Positions 16,487 through 25,109 of a stretch of 64,000 nucleotides of DNA are shown here, in pieces. Where the stretch lies: NCBI RefSeq assembly GCF_021431925.1, contig NZ_CP090371.1, forward strand, positions 992,001 to 1,056,000, written 5' to 3'. How positions within the stretch are numbered: position 1 is the first letter of the stretch; each line of letters begins with the position of its first letter. The stretch is from Halobaculum sp. CBA1158 (GTDB taxonomy: Archaea; Halobacteriota; Halobacteria; Halobacteriales; Haloferacaceae). The notes below the pieces were generated by a model. It worked only from the letters and a program-made list of their open reading frames with translations. It did no database searches and was not told the origin of the DNA. The translations under genes were made by a program, and so were the position numbers.

Positions 16487-16878
16487 GCGACCCCGAGGCC
16501 GACGCCCCCGCGGACACCGGGTTCGACGACTGGGTCGAGTCGCTCGCGGACGGGGGGCGCTTCCTCGAGTGCGCGAACGGCCACGGGAGCCTGCCGCCCC
16601 GTCGCGTCTGCCCGGAGTGCGGAAGCACCGACCTCTCGGAGGCGTCGCTGCCCGACACCGGCGAGGTCGCGACGTTCTCCGAGATCCACGTCGCCCCGTC
16701 GGGCTTCGGCGAGGACCCGCCGTACGTCACCGCCGTCGTCGACTTCGGACCCGTCCGGCTCACCGGCGTCGTCCGCGGGCTGTCGGCCGACGAGGTGGCG
16801 ATCGGAACCCGGGTGCGGCCGGACGCCGAGCGCAACGAGGCGACCGGCAACCGGCTGGTCGTGTTCCGCCCGGCGTAG
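16483..16878 (+). CDS. DUF35 OB-fold, zinc-ribbon partner of thiolase
   Basis: Protein of 131 aa. A zinc ribbon (FLECANGHGS ... RRVCPECGS) is followed by an OB-fold (GEVATFSEIHVAPSGF, YVTAVVDFG, LTGVVRG). In archaea DUF35 proteins bridge thiolase and partner enzymes and channel the CoA intermediate. ATG overlaps the thiolase TGA, so the two are co-translated. Confidence 0.92.
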   Translation: MSDPEADAPADTGFDDWVESLADGGRFLECANGHGSLPPRRVCPECGSTDLSEASLPDTGEVATFSEIHVAPSGFGEDPPYVTAVVDFGPVRLTGVVRGLSADEVAIGTRVRPDAERNEATGNRLVVFRPA

Positions 16879-16997
16879 TCGACGGCGGACACCGCCCGGT
16901 CTGTCTCCTCGGGACGCTGAGGGCCCGGATACCGACTACATCGGTAGTATCGACTCCAAGGAATACAGTCATCACCTCCCCAGCCGGTGGGTGAGGT

Positions 16998-17414
16998 ATG
17001 ACTCGGGGCGAGCCGAACGAATTGGTGCAGTTCCTGCAACAGCAGGCGGGCGAATACCTCCGGGGTGTGGTCCACTACTCCGACGACGACTACGACGCCC
17101 TGTACCTCCGCGACGACGTGGCAGACATGTACACCGACGAGGAGCTGACGGAGTTCGTCGCGTACTACCGGGAGAAGAACCGGCAACTGGCTCCCGATCG
17201 CCCGTTCGATCTGGGAACCGACCACTGCACGATATCCATGTACGACGAGGCGATAATCTTCCACTTCACGCAGGGGACGGATGTCGGCACCGTCGTCACG
17301 CTCTCCCCGGAGGCCGGACGAGACGTCGTCCAGTTCACCACGGACTGCCTCGAACAACTGTACCACAACTCCCCCCAAGAGATCGACGACGTTCCGACGT
17401 GGCTGCGGAGTTGA
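16998..17414 (+). CDS. Conserved haloarchaeal protein (DUF7522-like)
   Basis: Soluble acidic protein of 138 aa, function unknown. The pattern YLRGVVHYSDDDYDALYLRDDV followed later by HFTQGTDVGTVVTLSPEA resembles the haloarchaeal DUF7522 family, which is often found near signalling genes. No catalytic motif is seen. ATG at 16998 follows a purine-rich gtgggtgagg. Confidence 0.68.
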   Translation: MTRGEPNELVQFLQQQAGEYLRGVVHYSDDDYDALYLRDDVADMYTDEELTEFVAYYREKNRQLAPDRPFDLGTDHCTISMYDEAIIFHFTQGTDVGTVVTLSPEAGRDVVQFTTDCLEQLYHNSPQEIDDVPTWLRS

Positions 17415-17445
17415 GGCCCGTCTCCGGAGGCGGTCCGGTCGTCCG

Positions 17446-18417
17446 TTACCGTTCGTTCTGCTGCTCGATGCTCACGGTACCCTCGGGGCGGTCGCCGGCG
17501 ACGACCGAGACGAACTCGTCGCCGAACTCCACGTGCGGAAGCAGCATCGCGTCGTCGAAGACGATCAGCTCGCAGTCGGCGTCGTCCGCGAGATCGCGCC
17601 CCGTCGCGAGCGGCGGGAGGTCCGCCTCTCGACCCCACACGATCGTCGTCGGCGCGTCCAGGCCCGCCAGCGCGCTCGCGAGGTCGACGTCGCTGTTGAG
17701 GTGCCCGGAAATGAACGAGGCGGGGGCGAAGCGCGCGCCCGGTTGGTGGGTGGTTCGCCACTCGTAGTCGGGCCAGTCCTCGCCGGCCTTCTCGGGGTCC
17801 CAGTAGCCGTGGTCGGCGTTGAAGTAGCGGATCGACGGCCGCGACGCGAGCAGGGCGAACGCCGCCTCGCCGATGACGGGCGCGCGCAGTAGCTCGCGCA
17901 CGGCGGTCTTGGGCGGCTCCGGCCCCGCGACCGCCGTCGGACACACGAGCGTCAGGTCCGCGATATCGAGGTCGCCGGCGACGCCGGCGACGTACGCCCC
18001 CGTCAGCGACGAGGCGACGACGCGAGCGCCGGGGTACTCGCTCAGGAAGTCGCGGACGAAGTCCTCGTACAGCGCCGCCGAGTAGCGAAGCGACGGGCGG
18101 TCCGAGCGGCCGAACCCGGGGAGGTCCGGGGCGACGACGTGGTACTCCCGCGAGAGGTCGACGAAGACCTCGCGCCACTCGCCCGCAGAGCCGGCGGCGT
18201 TGATGCCGTGCAGGAGGACGATCGTCTCGTCGTCCGCGTCGCCGGCCTCGGTGTAGGCGACGTCCATGCCGCGCCAGCGATAGGTCCGCTGGACGCCCTC
18301 GAGCGGCGGTTCGAGGCCGCCGGCTTTCGCCCGAAGCGCCCGCGTCGCCGCGACGGCGACGCCGGCACCGAGGGCGGCGTACTTCGCTGTCGAGGCGAGG
18401 GTGGATCGGAGAGTCAT
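17446..18417 (-). CDS. Alpha/beta hydrolase (Ser nucleophile)
   Basis: Hydrolase of 323 aa with a short hydrophobic N-terminus (residues ~10-30), possibly a membrane anchor. The oxyanion segment is IVLLHGINAAG, the nucleophile elbow VVASSLTGAY (probable Ser137) and the C-terminal His lies in LLPHVEFGDEF; WGREADLPP follows the usual acid position. Substrate unknown. Convergent with the DUF7522-like gene. Confidence 0.82.
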   Translation of the reverse strand: MTLRSTLASTAKYAALGAGVAVAATRALRAKAGGLEPPLEGVQRTYRWRGMDVAYTEAGDADDETIVLLHGINAAGSAGEWREVFVDLSREYHVVAPDLPGFGRSDRPSLRYSAALYEDFVRDFLSEYPGARVVASSLTGAYVAGVAGDLDIADLTLVCPTAVAGPEPPKTAVRELLRAPVIGEAAFALLASRPSIRYFNADHGYWDPEKAGEDWPDYEWRTTHQPGARFAPASFISGHLNSDVDLASALAGLDAPTTIVWGREADLPPLATGRDLADDADCELIVFDDAMLLPHVEFGDEFVSVVAGDRPEGTVSIEQQNER

Positions 18418-18511
18418 GGACGATCGTACGGCGGCCGTGAACTTAGTTCGCGTGGCGATTCCACGGGGGACGTGTGCGAACGCGCCGCCGGTGGCGACGG
18501 CGGACGCGCGC

Positions 18512-19591
18512 CTACAGCGGTTCCTCCCCGTCGACGATCCGCAGACACCGCTCGGCCAGCGCCGGCACCCGCGTCTCCATCGTCGGGTACAGCGGGTCGT
18601 CGCTGTTGCCCTCGAGGTAGCGCCGGTAGAACATCTCGCCGAGGGCGGCGAGCTTGTAGACGGCGAGGGTGCGGTAGAAGCGGTCGCGCTCGTAGTCGAT
18701 CCCGGTCGCGTCCTCGTAGCGCGCGACCAGGTCCCGACGGCTCGGATACCCCTCGCGCTCCATGAACGTCGAGGTGAGCTCCGGCGTCGCCGGCGCGGGA
18801 TCCCCGGGGTCGCGCCAGAAGGAGAGCATCCACCCCAGGTCCGTGAGCGGGTCGCCGAGCGCCGACAGCTCCCAGTCGAAGACGGCGACCAGCTCCGGGG
18901 GCGTCCCCGGCGCGAACATGACGTTGTCGAGCTTGTAGTCGCCGTGGACGAGCGCGTGCTCGTGCTCCGCGGGGCAGTTCTCCCGGAGCCACTCGGTCAC
19001 CTCCGCGATCTCGGGCACAGCGCGCTCCTCTGCGGTCACGTCGAACGCCCAACTGAACTGCTTCGCCCAGCGTTCGACCTGGCGCTCGGTGAATCCCGCG
19101 GGACGGCCGAAGTCGCCGAGGCCGACCGACTCGGGGTCGACGGCGTGGACCGCCGACAGCGTGTCGACCAGCTCCTCGCCGACTCGGCGGCGGTGCTCGG
19201 GCGCGGCGAATCGCTCCGGCTCCTCGTCCCGGAGCACGTCGCCGGCGCGCTTGCCCATCACGTAGAAGTCCGAGCCGACGACCGCGTGATCCTCGCACGC
19301 GAGCACGGTCTCGGGGAGCGGGACGGCGGTGTCCTGGAGCGCGTCCATCACGCGGTACTCGCGGAGCACGTCGTGTGCCGTGTCGGCCGTCTCGCCCGGC
19401 GGCGGCCGACGGATCACGAGTTCGCGGTCGCCGTGGGTGACGAACAGCGTCTCGTTGGAGTGGCCCTCGGCGTGGCGGCGCACGTCGAAGTCGTCGGCCG
19501 AACCGAGTTCCGCGGCGAGGTACTCGCGGAGTCGCTCGGGGTCGACGAGGCGGCTGAAGTACTCCTCGTCGCCGTCGGCGGGGTCTGTCAT
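18512..19591 (-). CDS. APH-type phosphotransferase (ACAD10/11 kinase-domain-like)
   Basis: Protein of 359 aa with the aminoglycoside/choline kinase fold. The catalytic loop is HALVHGDYKLDNVMF and the metal loop VFDWELSALGDPLTDLG; the lysine region precedes GETADTAHDVLREYRV. Sequence style matches the kinase domain of ACAD10/ACAD11, which phosphorylates 4-hydroxyacyl-CoA, rather than antibiotic kinases. The ATG at 19591 was chosen because cgcttttgcc on the minus strand provides a TATA element ~28 bases above. It is divergent from an acyl-CoA dehydrogenase, the domain to which it is fused in eukaryotes. Confidence 0.85.
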   Translation of the reverse strand: MTDPADGDEEYFSRLVDPERLREYLAAELGSADDFDVRRHAEGHSNETLFVTHGDRELVIRRPPPGETADTAHDVLREYRVMDALQDTAVPLPETVLACEDHAVVGSDFYVMGKRAGDVLRDEEPERFAAPEHRRRVGEELVDTLSAVHAVDPESVGLGDFGRPAGFTERQVERWAKQFSWAFDVTAEERAVPEIAEVTEWLRENCPAEHEHALVHGDYKLDNVMFAPGTPPELVAVFDWELSALGDPLTDLGWMLSFWRDPGDPAPATPELTSTFMEREGYPSRRDLVARYEDATGIDYERDRFYRTLAVYKLAALGEMFYRRYLEGNSDDPLYPTMETRVPALAERCLRIVDGEEPL

Positions 19592-19767
19592 GCGGCGGAG
19601 TTGCACACCGCCGGGCAAAAGCGACGGGGGTCCGCCGAGCACGGACATCGGGCTGTCGGAATCGGGGATGTCAGGGGTGGGTGGATACTGGGGATGTCGG
19701 AATACCGGGGACGTAGTGGACCCGAGCGCTGGGGTACTGTTTTGTCCCGGCGGCGGCACGCGATCGT

Positions 19768-20991
19768 ATGGACTACGACGACGGCGAGACGGCGAGTGCG
19801 CTCGCGGAGCGGACGCGCGAGTTCGTCGACAGCGAGGTCATCCCGGTCGAGCGGGCGGTGCTCGGGGACGGCCCCGTGAGCGGCGATCAGCTGGCGGATC
19901 TGCGCGAGACGGCTCGCGAGTACGACGTGTTCTGTCCGCAGATCGGCGAGGAGTTCGGCGGGATGGGGATGGACTTCCGCGACGTGTTGCCGATGTTCGA
20001 GCAGGCCGGCCGGTCGCTGCTGGGGGCCGCGGCGTGCCGGGTCGACGCGCCCGACGAGGGGAACATGCACACCCTGGAGCTGTTGGGGACCGACGAGCAA
20101 CAGGAGCGGTGGCTCAGACCGCTCGTCGCCGGCGACATCTCCTCGGGTTTCTCGATGACCGAGCCGATGCAGGGCGGCGGCTCGGACCCGAAGATGATCC
20201 AGACGAGCGCCGAGAAGGAGGGCGACGAGTGGGTCATCGACGGCCACAAGTGGTGGACCACCGGCGGGAGCGAGGCGGACGTGCTCATCGTGATGGCGCG
20301 CACCGACCCGGACGCGCACCCGTACGAGGGCTGTTCGCTGTTCCTCGTGCCGGCGGACGCGCCGGGCGTGAACGTCGTCCGCGACATCCCCCACGTCGGC
20401 GGCGAGGTCACCGGCGTCGGCCACGCGGAGATCGAGTACGACGGCGTGCGCGTCCCCGAGGAGAACCTCCTCGGGAGCCTGAACGAGGGGTTCGACCACG
20501 CCCAACAGCGCCTCGGCCCCGCCCGGCTCACCCACTGCATGCGCTTCGCGGGCATGGCCGAGCGCGCGCTCGACGTGGCGAAAGCCTACACCAGCGAGCG
20601 GCAGGCGTTCGGCGGGCCGATCGCCGACAAGCAGGCCGTCCGCCACGACGTCGCCGACGCCGAGACGGAGCTCCACGCCGTGCGGACGATGGTGCGCGAC
20701 GCCGCCGACCGGATCGCCCGGGGAGAGGAGGCGCGCGTGCAGGTGGCGATGAGCAAGAACTTCGCCGCCAACACGGTACAGGAGATCGTCGACACCGCCC
20801 TCCAGCTGTGCGGCGGCAACGGGATCGGGAAGGACCTCCCGATCGGCGACTTCTACGAGGCGGTCCGCCAGTTCCGGATCATCGACGGGGCCGACGAGGT
20901 CCACCGCCGGGTGATCGCTCGCGACGCGTTCGCGGACGTGGACGACTCCGAACTGGCGAACGTGACGCGCTACGGCGACCCGGGCGAGTAG
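19768..20991 (+). CDS. Acyl-CoA dehydrogenase (ACAD11-like)
   Basis: FAD enzyme of 407 aa. It has the flavin-binding GFSMTEPMQGG block, the WWTTGG motif, a QAFGGPIADKQAVRHD helix and the C-terminal LCGGNGIGKDLPIGDFYE. The end reads RIIDGADEVHRR, where most acyl-CoA dehydrogenases have IYEGTSEI; this resembles the ACAD10/11 group. Divergent from the kinase gene at 18512-19591, with a TATA-like ctgttttgtc 28 bases above the ATG. Together they could convert 4-hydroxyacyl-CoA to an enoyl-CoA (inference). Confidence 0.9.
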   Translation: MDYDDGETASALAERTREFVDSEVIPVERAVLGDGPVSGDQLADLRETAREYDVFCPQIGEEFGGMGMDFRDVLPMFEQAGRSLLGAAACRVDAPDEGNMHTLELLGTDEQQERWLRPLVAGDISSGFSMTEPMQGGGSDPKMIQTSAEKEGDEWVIDGHKWWTTGGSEADVLIVMARTDPDAHPYEGCSLFLVPADAPGVNVVRDIPHVGGEVTGVGHAEIEYDGVRVPEENLLGSLNEGFDHAQQRLGPARLTHCMRFAGMAERALDVAKAYTSERQAFGGPIADKQAVRHDVADAETELHAVRTMVRDAADRIARGEEARVQVAMSKNFAANTVQEIVDTALQLCGGNGIGKDLPIGDFYEAVRQFRIIDGADEVHRRVIARDAFADVDDSELANVTRYGDPGE

Positions 20992-21073
20992 CGCCCGCAA
21001 CCGGGCCGCGATCCGGGGGCGTTCACGGTAACCGCCGCACCGATTTTTGTCCCCCGCCGCCGACGGGGCTGTC

Positions 21074-21934
21074 ATGGTGGAACTCGACGCGGATCACGAG
21101 GCGTGGACGGCGGCCCAGTCGACGACGACGGCCGTCGTCGACGGGGACGAACTCGACGTAGCGTACTACGAGGCAGGCGGCGACAACGACGGCCCCCCGG
21201 TGATCTTCCTCCACGGCATCCCGACGTGGTCGTTCCTGTGGCGGGGGATCGCCCCCGCGGTCGCCGAGGACCGACACGTGATCGCTCCCGACCTCGTGGG
21301 CTACGGCAACTCCCAGCGCAGCGACGACTTCGACCGCTCCGTCCGGGCACAGACCAGCGTGCTCGCCGACCTGATCGCGGAGTCGCCCCACGACGCCGTC
21401 GACCTCGTCGCCCACGACATCGGCGGGGGCGTCGCCCTGCGCTATGCGGCCGCGCGGCCGGCACAGGTCCGCAAACTGGTGCTGTCGAACGCCGCCTGCT
21501 TCGACTCGTGGCCGGTGGAGTTCATCAACTCCCTGGGCGTACCCGGGGTGGTCGAGGGCTGGAGCGACGAGGAGTTCGACGAGAACATGGAGTTCCTCTT
21601 CGCCGAGGGCGCACACGGCGAGGCGGACCCCGCCTTCGTGGCGGGCATGCGGGCTCCCTGGGACCGCGAGGGCGGACGACGGGCGCTGGCGCGCGCGGCG
21701 GTGGCGACGAACACGAACCACACGACGGGCATCGACTACGACGACATCACCGCCGAGACGCTGTGCCTGTGGGGTGCAGACGACGTGCTCCAGCCGATCG
21801 ACAACGCCCACCGGCTCGCCGACGCCGTCGCCGGCGACGCCCGGGTCGTCGGCCTCGACGACGCCTACCACTGGGTCACCCACGATCGGACGGAGGCGTA
21901 CCGCGACGAGGTCCGCGCGTTCCTCACGGAGTGA
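21074..21934 (+). CDS. Alpha/beta hydrolase, haloalkane dehalogenase/epoxide hydrolase type
   Basis: Protein of 286 aa. The nucleophile elbow VAHDIGGGVAL puts an Asp (D115) in place of Ser, as in haloalkane dehalogenases, fluoroacetate dehalogenases and epoxide hydrolases. The oxyanion strand is FLHGIPTWSFLWR with the Trp of dehalogenases, and the catalytic His is probably H266 in DAYHWVTHD. Start at 21074 follows a TATA-like gatttttgt. Confidence 0.85.
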   Translation: MVELDADHEAWTAAQSTTTAVVDGDELDVAYYEAGGDNDGPPVIFLHGIPTWSFLWRGIAPAVAEDRHVIAPDLVGYGNSQRSDDFDRSVRAQTSVLADLIAESPHDAVDLVAHDIGGGVALRYAAARPAQVRKLVLSNAACFDSWPVEFINSLGVPGVVEGWSDEEFDENMEFLFAEGAHGEADPAFVAGMRAPWDREGGRRALARAAVATNTNHTTGIDYDDITAETLCLWGADDVLQPIDNAHRLADAVAGDARVVGLDDAYHWVTHDRTEAYRDEVRAFLTE

Positions 21935-22188
21935 CTCGACGAGCCCGCTTCCTGCCCGATAGAACCCCTCCTGTTCCGTTCACACCGTCGTCCGTTCGGC
22001 CGATGCAGACGTACGTCCACGACCGACGACGTGCGTGCCGGTGAACACACGCCATCTCCAACGACACGGTGACCGAATCGTGTGAGTGATCGAGGGCCTC
22101 AGCGGACCGTCCCGAAGCCGTTCGTCACGATCCCTCCGCGTCCGGGAATCGGCGGTGGCTATTTAGCGATGGAAAATCCAGAGCCGCT

Positions 22189-23337
22189 ATGTCGTTCCAG
22201 CTTTCGAGCGAGCAGGAGGCGATCCGCGACGTGGTCCGGGAGTTCGGGGAGAACGAGATCCGGCCCGTCGCTCGCGAGCACGACGAGGAACGCGAGTACC
22301 CCCACGACCTCGTCGAGCAGGCGGCGCAGTACGACCTGGTCGCGCCGACGATCCCCGAGGAGTACGGCGGCGCGGGGATGGACATGCTCTCGGCGGCGGT
22401 CGTGACCGAGGAGCTGTGGCGCGCGGACCCGGGGATCGGGAGCGCCATCGGCGCGCGCGGCTTCGGCACCACGATGATCCAGGAGTTCGGCGACGAGTGG
22501 ATGAAAGAGGAGTGGCTCCCGGAGGTCGCCGCCGGCGACGCCGCGACCTGCTCGTGCATCTCCGAGCCCGCCCACGGCTCGGACGTGGCGGGCATCGAGA
22601 CGCGCGCCGAGTTGGACGAGGACGCCGGCGAGTGGGTGCTCAACGGCGACAAGATGTGGATCACCAACGGTACTATCGCCGACGTGGCGGTGGTGATGGC
22701 GAAGACCTCTCCCGACGAGCGCCACCGCGGGATCACCGCGTTCCTCGTCGAGGCCGACCGCGACGGGTTCGAGCCCACGAAGATCGACAACAAACTCGGC
22801 ATCCGCGCGTCCGACCTGGCGGAGATCCGACTGAACGACGTGCGCGTCCCCGAGGATCACGTCATCGGCGCGGTCGACCAGGGCTTCTACCAGCTGATGG
22901 CGTTCTTCGCCGGCGGGCGGACCTCCGTCGCCGCGCAGGCGGTCGGAGCCGCCCAGGGGGCGCTGGACGCGGCCGTCGAGTACGCACAGGAGCGCGAGCA
23001 GGGCGGACAGGCGATCAAGGAGTATCAGGCGATCTCCCACAAGATCGCCGAGATGGCGACGAACGTCGAGGCGGCGCGGTCGCTCACCTACCGCGCGGCC
23101 TCCGTCGTCGATGCCGACGGCAACGACCAACTGGCGGCGAAGTTCGCCTCGATGGCGAAGCTGTTCGCCTCAGAGCGCGCCGTCGAGGTCGCGGACGAGG
23201 GGATCCAGGTCCACGGCGGCGCGGGGTTCGTCACCGACCACCCGGCCGAGCGGTTCTACCGCGACGCTCGGATCACCAAGATCTACGAGGGCACATCCGA
23301 GATCCAGAAGAACATCATCTCCGACCAGATATTCTGA
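22189..23337 (+). CDS. Acyl-CoA dehydrogenase (classical)
   Basis: FAD enzyme of 382 aa that introduces the alpha-beta double bond of acyl-CoA. Landmarks: the helix EYGGAGMDMLSAAVVTEEL, CSCISEPAHGSDVAG, KMWITNG, GIRASDLAEIRLNDVRVPEDH and the catalytic-base region KIYEGTSEIQKN. Leaderless: ctatttagc (22157-22165) lies ~28 bases above the ATG. A regulator gene follows 57 bases downstream on the same strand and may control it. Confidence 0.94.
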   Translation: MSFQLSSEQEAIRDVVREFGENEIRPVAREHDEEREYPHDLVEQAAQYDLVAPTIPEEYGGAGMDMLSAAVVTEELWRADPGIGSAIGARGFGTTMIQEFGDEWMKEEWLPEVAAGDAATCSCISEPAHGSDVAGIETRAELDEDAGEWVLNGDKMWITNGTIADVAVVMAKTSPDERHRGITAFLVEADRDGFEPTKIDNKLGIRASDLAEIRLNDVRVPEDHVIGAVDQGFYQLMAFFAGGRTSVAAQAVGAAQGALDAAVEYAQEREQGGQAIKEYQAISHKIAEMATNVEAARSLTYRAASVVDADGNDQLAAKFASMAKLFASERAVEVADEGIQVHGGAGFVTDHPAERFYRDARITKIYEGTSEIQKNIISDQIF

Positions 23338-23394
23338 CCGACGGTGCCGCCGGCACCTCGATAGCGCGATCCATCGACCACCACGACCGCGATC

Positions 23395-23952
23395 ATGACC
23401 GACGACGAACCCACGACCGGCACGGACGTGCCGCCGACCGACACCGACGACGCCCCCGACTGGGAGTTCTCCGAACGCGACGTCGCCATCCTGGAGGAAG
23501 TCGCCGCCGACCCGGGCGTCTCCTCGCGGGAACTCGCCGCGCTCCTGGCCGAGGAGTACGACATCGACGTGTCGCACGTCACCGTCAGCGAGACGCTCCG
23601 GAAGATGCGCGAGGCGGGGGTGTTTCGCGAGGCGATCGTCCCGAACGAGCGCTACTACGTGTTCGGCCTGTTCGAGTTCAAGTTCGACCCGTCGCACTTC
23701 GCCGACAGTTGGCGCGAGGCGATGACGTACATCCGCGACGACCCGCACACCCTGCTGTACTTCCTCTCGGACGGCGAGTACCAATGGAAGTCGGTGATGA
23801 TGTTCCCGACCCGGGAGGCCCAGTCGCGGTGGATACACGGGTTCTACAAGGCCCACGGCGCGGTCGTCTCGAACCTCCGAAACCACGTCGTCCACAACGT
23901 CCTGAAGTTCCGGACCGACCCCGAGATATTCCGGAGCCTGCGCGAGGAGTAG
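23395..23952 (+). CDS. Winged-helix transcriptional regulator
   Basis: DNA-binding protein of 185 aa. After an acidic N-terminus, residues ~25-75 form a winged helix (WEFSERDVAILEEVAADP, SRELAALLAEEY, HVTVSETLRKMREAGVF). The C-terminal part (YYVFGLFEFKF ... VLKFRTDPEIF) looks like a ligand or dimerisation domain. It follows an acyl-CoA dehydrogenase and may regulate fatty-acid genes by acyl-CoA binding (inference from position only). Confidence 0.82.
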   Translation: MTDDEPTTGTDVPPTDTDDAPDWEFSERDVAILEEVAADPGVSSRELAALLAEEYDIDVSHVTVSETLRKMREAGVFREAIVPNERYYVFGLFEFKFDPSHFADSWREAMTYIRDDPHTLLYFLSDGEYQWKSVMMFPTREAQSRWIHGFYKAHGAVVSNLRNHVVHNVLKFRTDPEIFRSLREE

Positions 23953-24138
23953 GGGCCATTCGACGCCCCTCTCCGGCCGTCGACCCGCTCGACCGGATTT
24001 ACCATCGGTAACTCGGTCTCGCCGATCGCCCCCTGGATTGATGTCGACGGCCCGCGCACCGATCCCCATGACGCACACGGCGTCTCCCACCGTACCGAAT
24101 CGGTCGTCGGCCGCACAGTCCACTCCGAGGTGGGCCGC

Positions 24139-24918
24139 GTGAGCGACCTCGTCGACCGCTTCTCGCTCGACGGCGAGGTCGCGGTCGTCACCGGCGCGTC
24201 CAGCGGGATCGGTCGGGCGATCGCCGAGGCGTTCGCCGCCGACGGCGCGGACGTGGTGATCTGCTCGCGCGAACAGGGGAACGTCGACCCGGTCGCCGAG
24301 GCGATCACCGAGCGGGACGGCGGTCGCGCGCTCGCCGTCGAGTGCGACGTGACGGACCGCGACGCCGTCGACGCGCTGGTCGAGGCGACCGTCGACGAGT
24401 TCGGCGGCCTGGACGTGCTCGTCAACAACGCGGGCGCGTCGTTCATGGCACCGTTCGAAGACATCTCCGAGAACGGCTGGGACACAGTCGTCGACATCAA
24501 CCTCGGCGGAACGTTCCAGTGTACGCAGGCAGCGGGCGAGCACCTCGCGGAGGACGGCGGCGCGGTCGTCAACCTCGCCAGCGTCGCGGGCCAGCGCGCC
24601 GCGGAGTACATGAGCCACTACGGCGCGGCGAAGGCGGGCGTGATCAACCTCACGGAGACGCTCGCGCTGGAGTGGGCCGGCCGCGACGTGCGGGTCAACT
24701 GCATCGCTCCCGGCTTCGTGGCGACGCCGGGCGTCGAACAGCAGATGGGGGTCTCCGCCGACGCGGTCGATCGCGACGCGGTCGATCGCCGGATCGGCAC
24801 GAGCGAGGAGATCGCCGACATCGCGCGGTTCCTCGCCAGCGACGCCGCCTCCTACATGACCGGCGAGACGGTCGCCGCGCAGGGCGTTCCGCAGGGCGAG
24901 CAGATGCCCCAGCAGTAG
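24139..24918 (+). CDS. Short-chain dehydrogenase/reductase
   Basis: NAD(P)-dependent oxidoreductase of 259 aa. The Rossmann motif is TGASSGIGRAIAEAF, the NAG motif VLVNNAGAS, the catalytic Ser in LASVAGQ and YGAAK contains the catalytic Tyr-x-x-x-Lys; it ends with SYMTGETVAAQG. Two GTG codons are possible starts (24130 and 24139); 24139 is chosen because gaggtg at 24127-24132 then has Shine-Dalgarno spacing and the protein begins MSDLVDRFSLDG, as in homologues. Could act as a 3-hydroxyacyl-CoA or ketoacyl reductase, given its neighbours. Confidence 0.9.
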   Translation: MSDLVDRFSLDGEVAVVTGASSGIGRAIAEAFAADGADVVICSREQGNVDPVAEAITERDGGRALAVECDVTDRDAVDALVEATVDEFGGLDVLVNNAGASFMAPFEDISENGWDTVVDINLGGTFQCTQAAGEHLAEDGGAVVNLASVAGQRAAEYMSHYGAAKAGVINLTETLALEWAGRDVRVNCIAPGFVATPGVEQQMGVSADAVDRDAVDRRIGTSEEIADIARFLASDAASYMTGETVAAQGVPQGEQMPQQ

Positions 24919-24942
24919 CCGGAGCGGAGTTCCGACCCCGGC

Positions 24943-25047
24943 TCAGACGGCGATGCTCGCCAGGCCGAGCGCGGCCAGCGCCGTCACCGCGAACACCGCG
25001 GCCGTGGCGAGGCCGATCCGGACGCGGACGGCTGTCTCTGTGCGCAT
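24943..25047 (-). CDS. Very small single-span membrane protein (34 aa)
   Basis: A 34-residue frame from ATG (25047) to TGA. It has three charged residues at the start (MRTETAVRVR) followed by an uninterrupted hydrophobic stretch of ~22 residues rich in Ala, Leu and Val: a positive-inside single transmembrane helix. A TATA-like gattgaagta lies ~28 bases above. Similar tiny membrane proteins are common in haloarchaea, but no function can be given and chance is not excluded. Confidence 0.5.
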   Translation of the reverse strand: MRTETAVRVRIGLATAAVFAVTALAALGLASIAV

Positions 25048-25109
25048 ACCCGGGCCTCTCGGATCGCGTACTTCAATCCTCGCTCTCGAGTATCGGAATG
25101 GATAATTTG

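Noticed and set aside
19592-19767. Irregular gggatgtcgg-like repeats between the kinase and acyl-CoA dehydrogenase genes
   Set aside because: Units vary in length and sequence and no clear period emerges; noted only as GC-rich promoter spacer.
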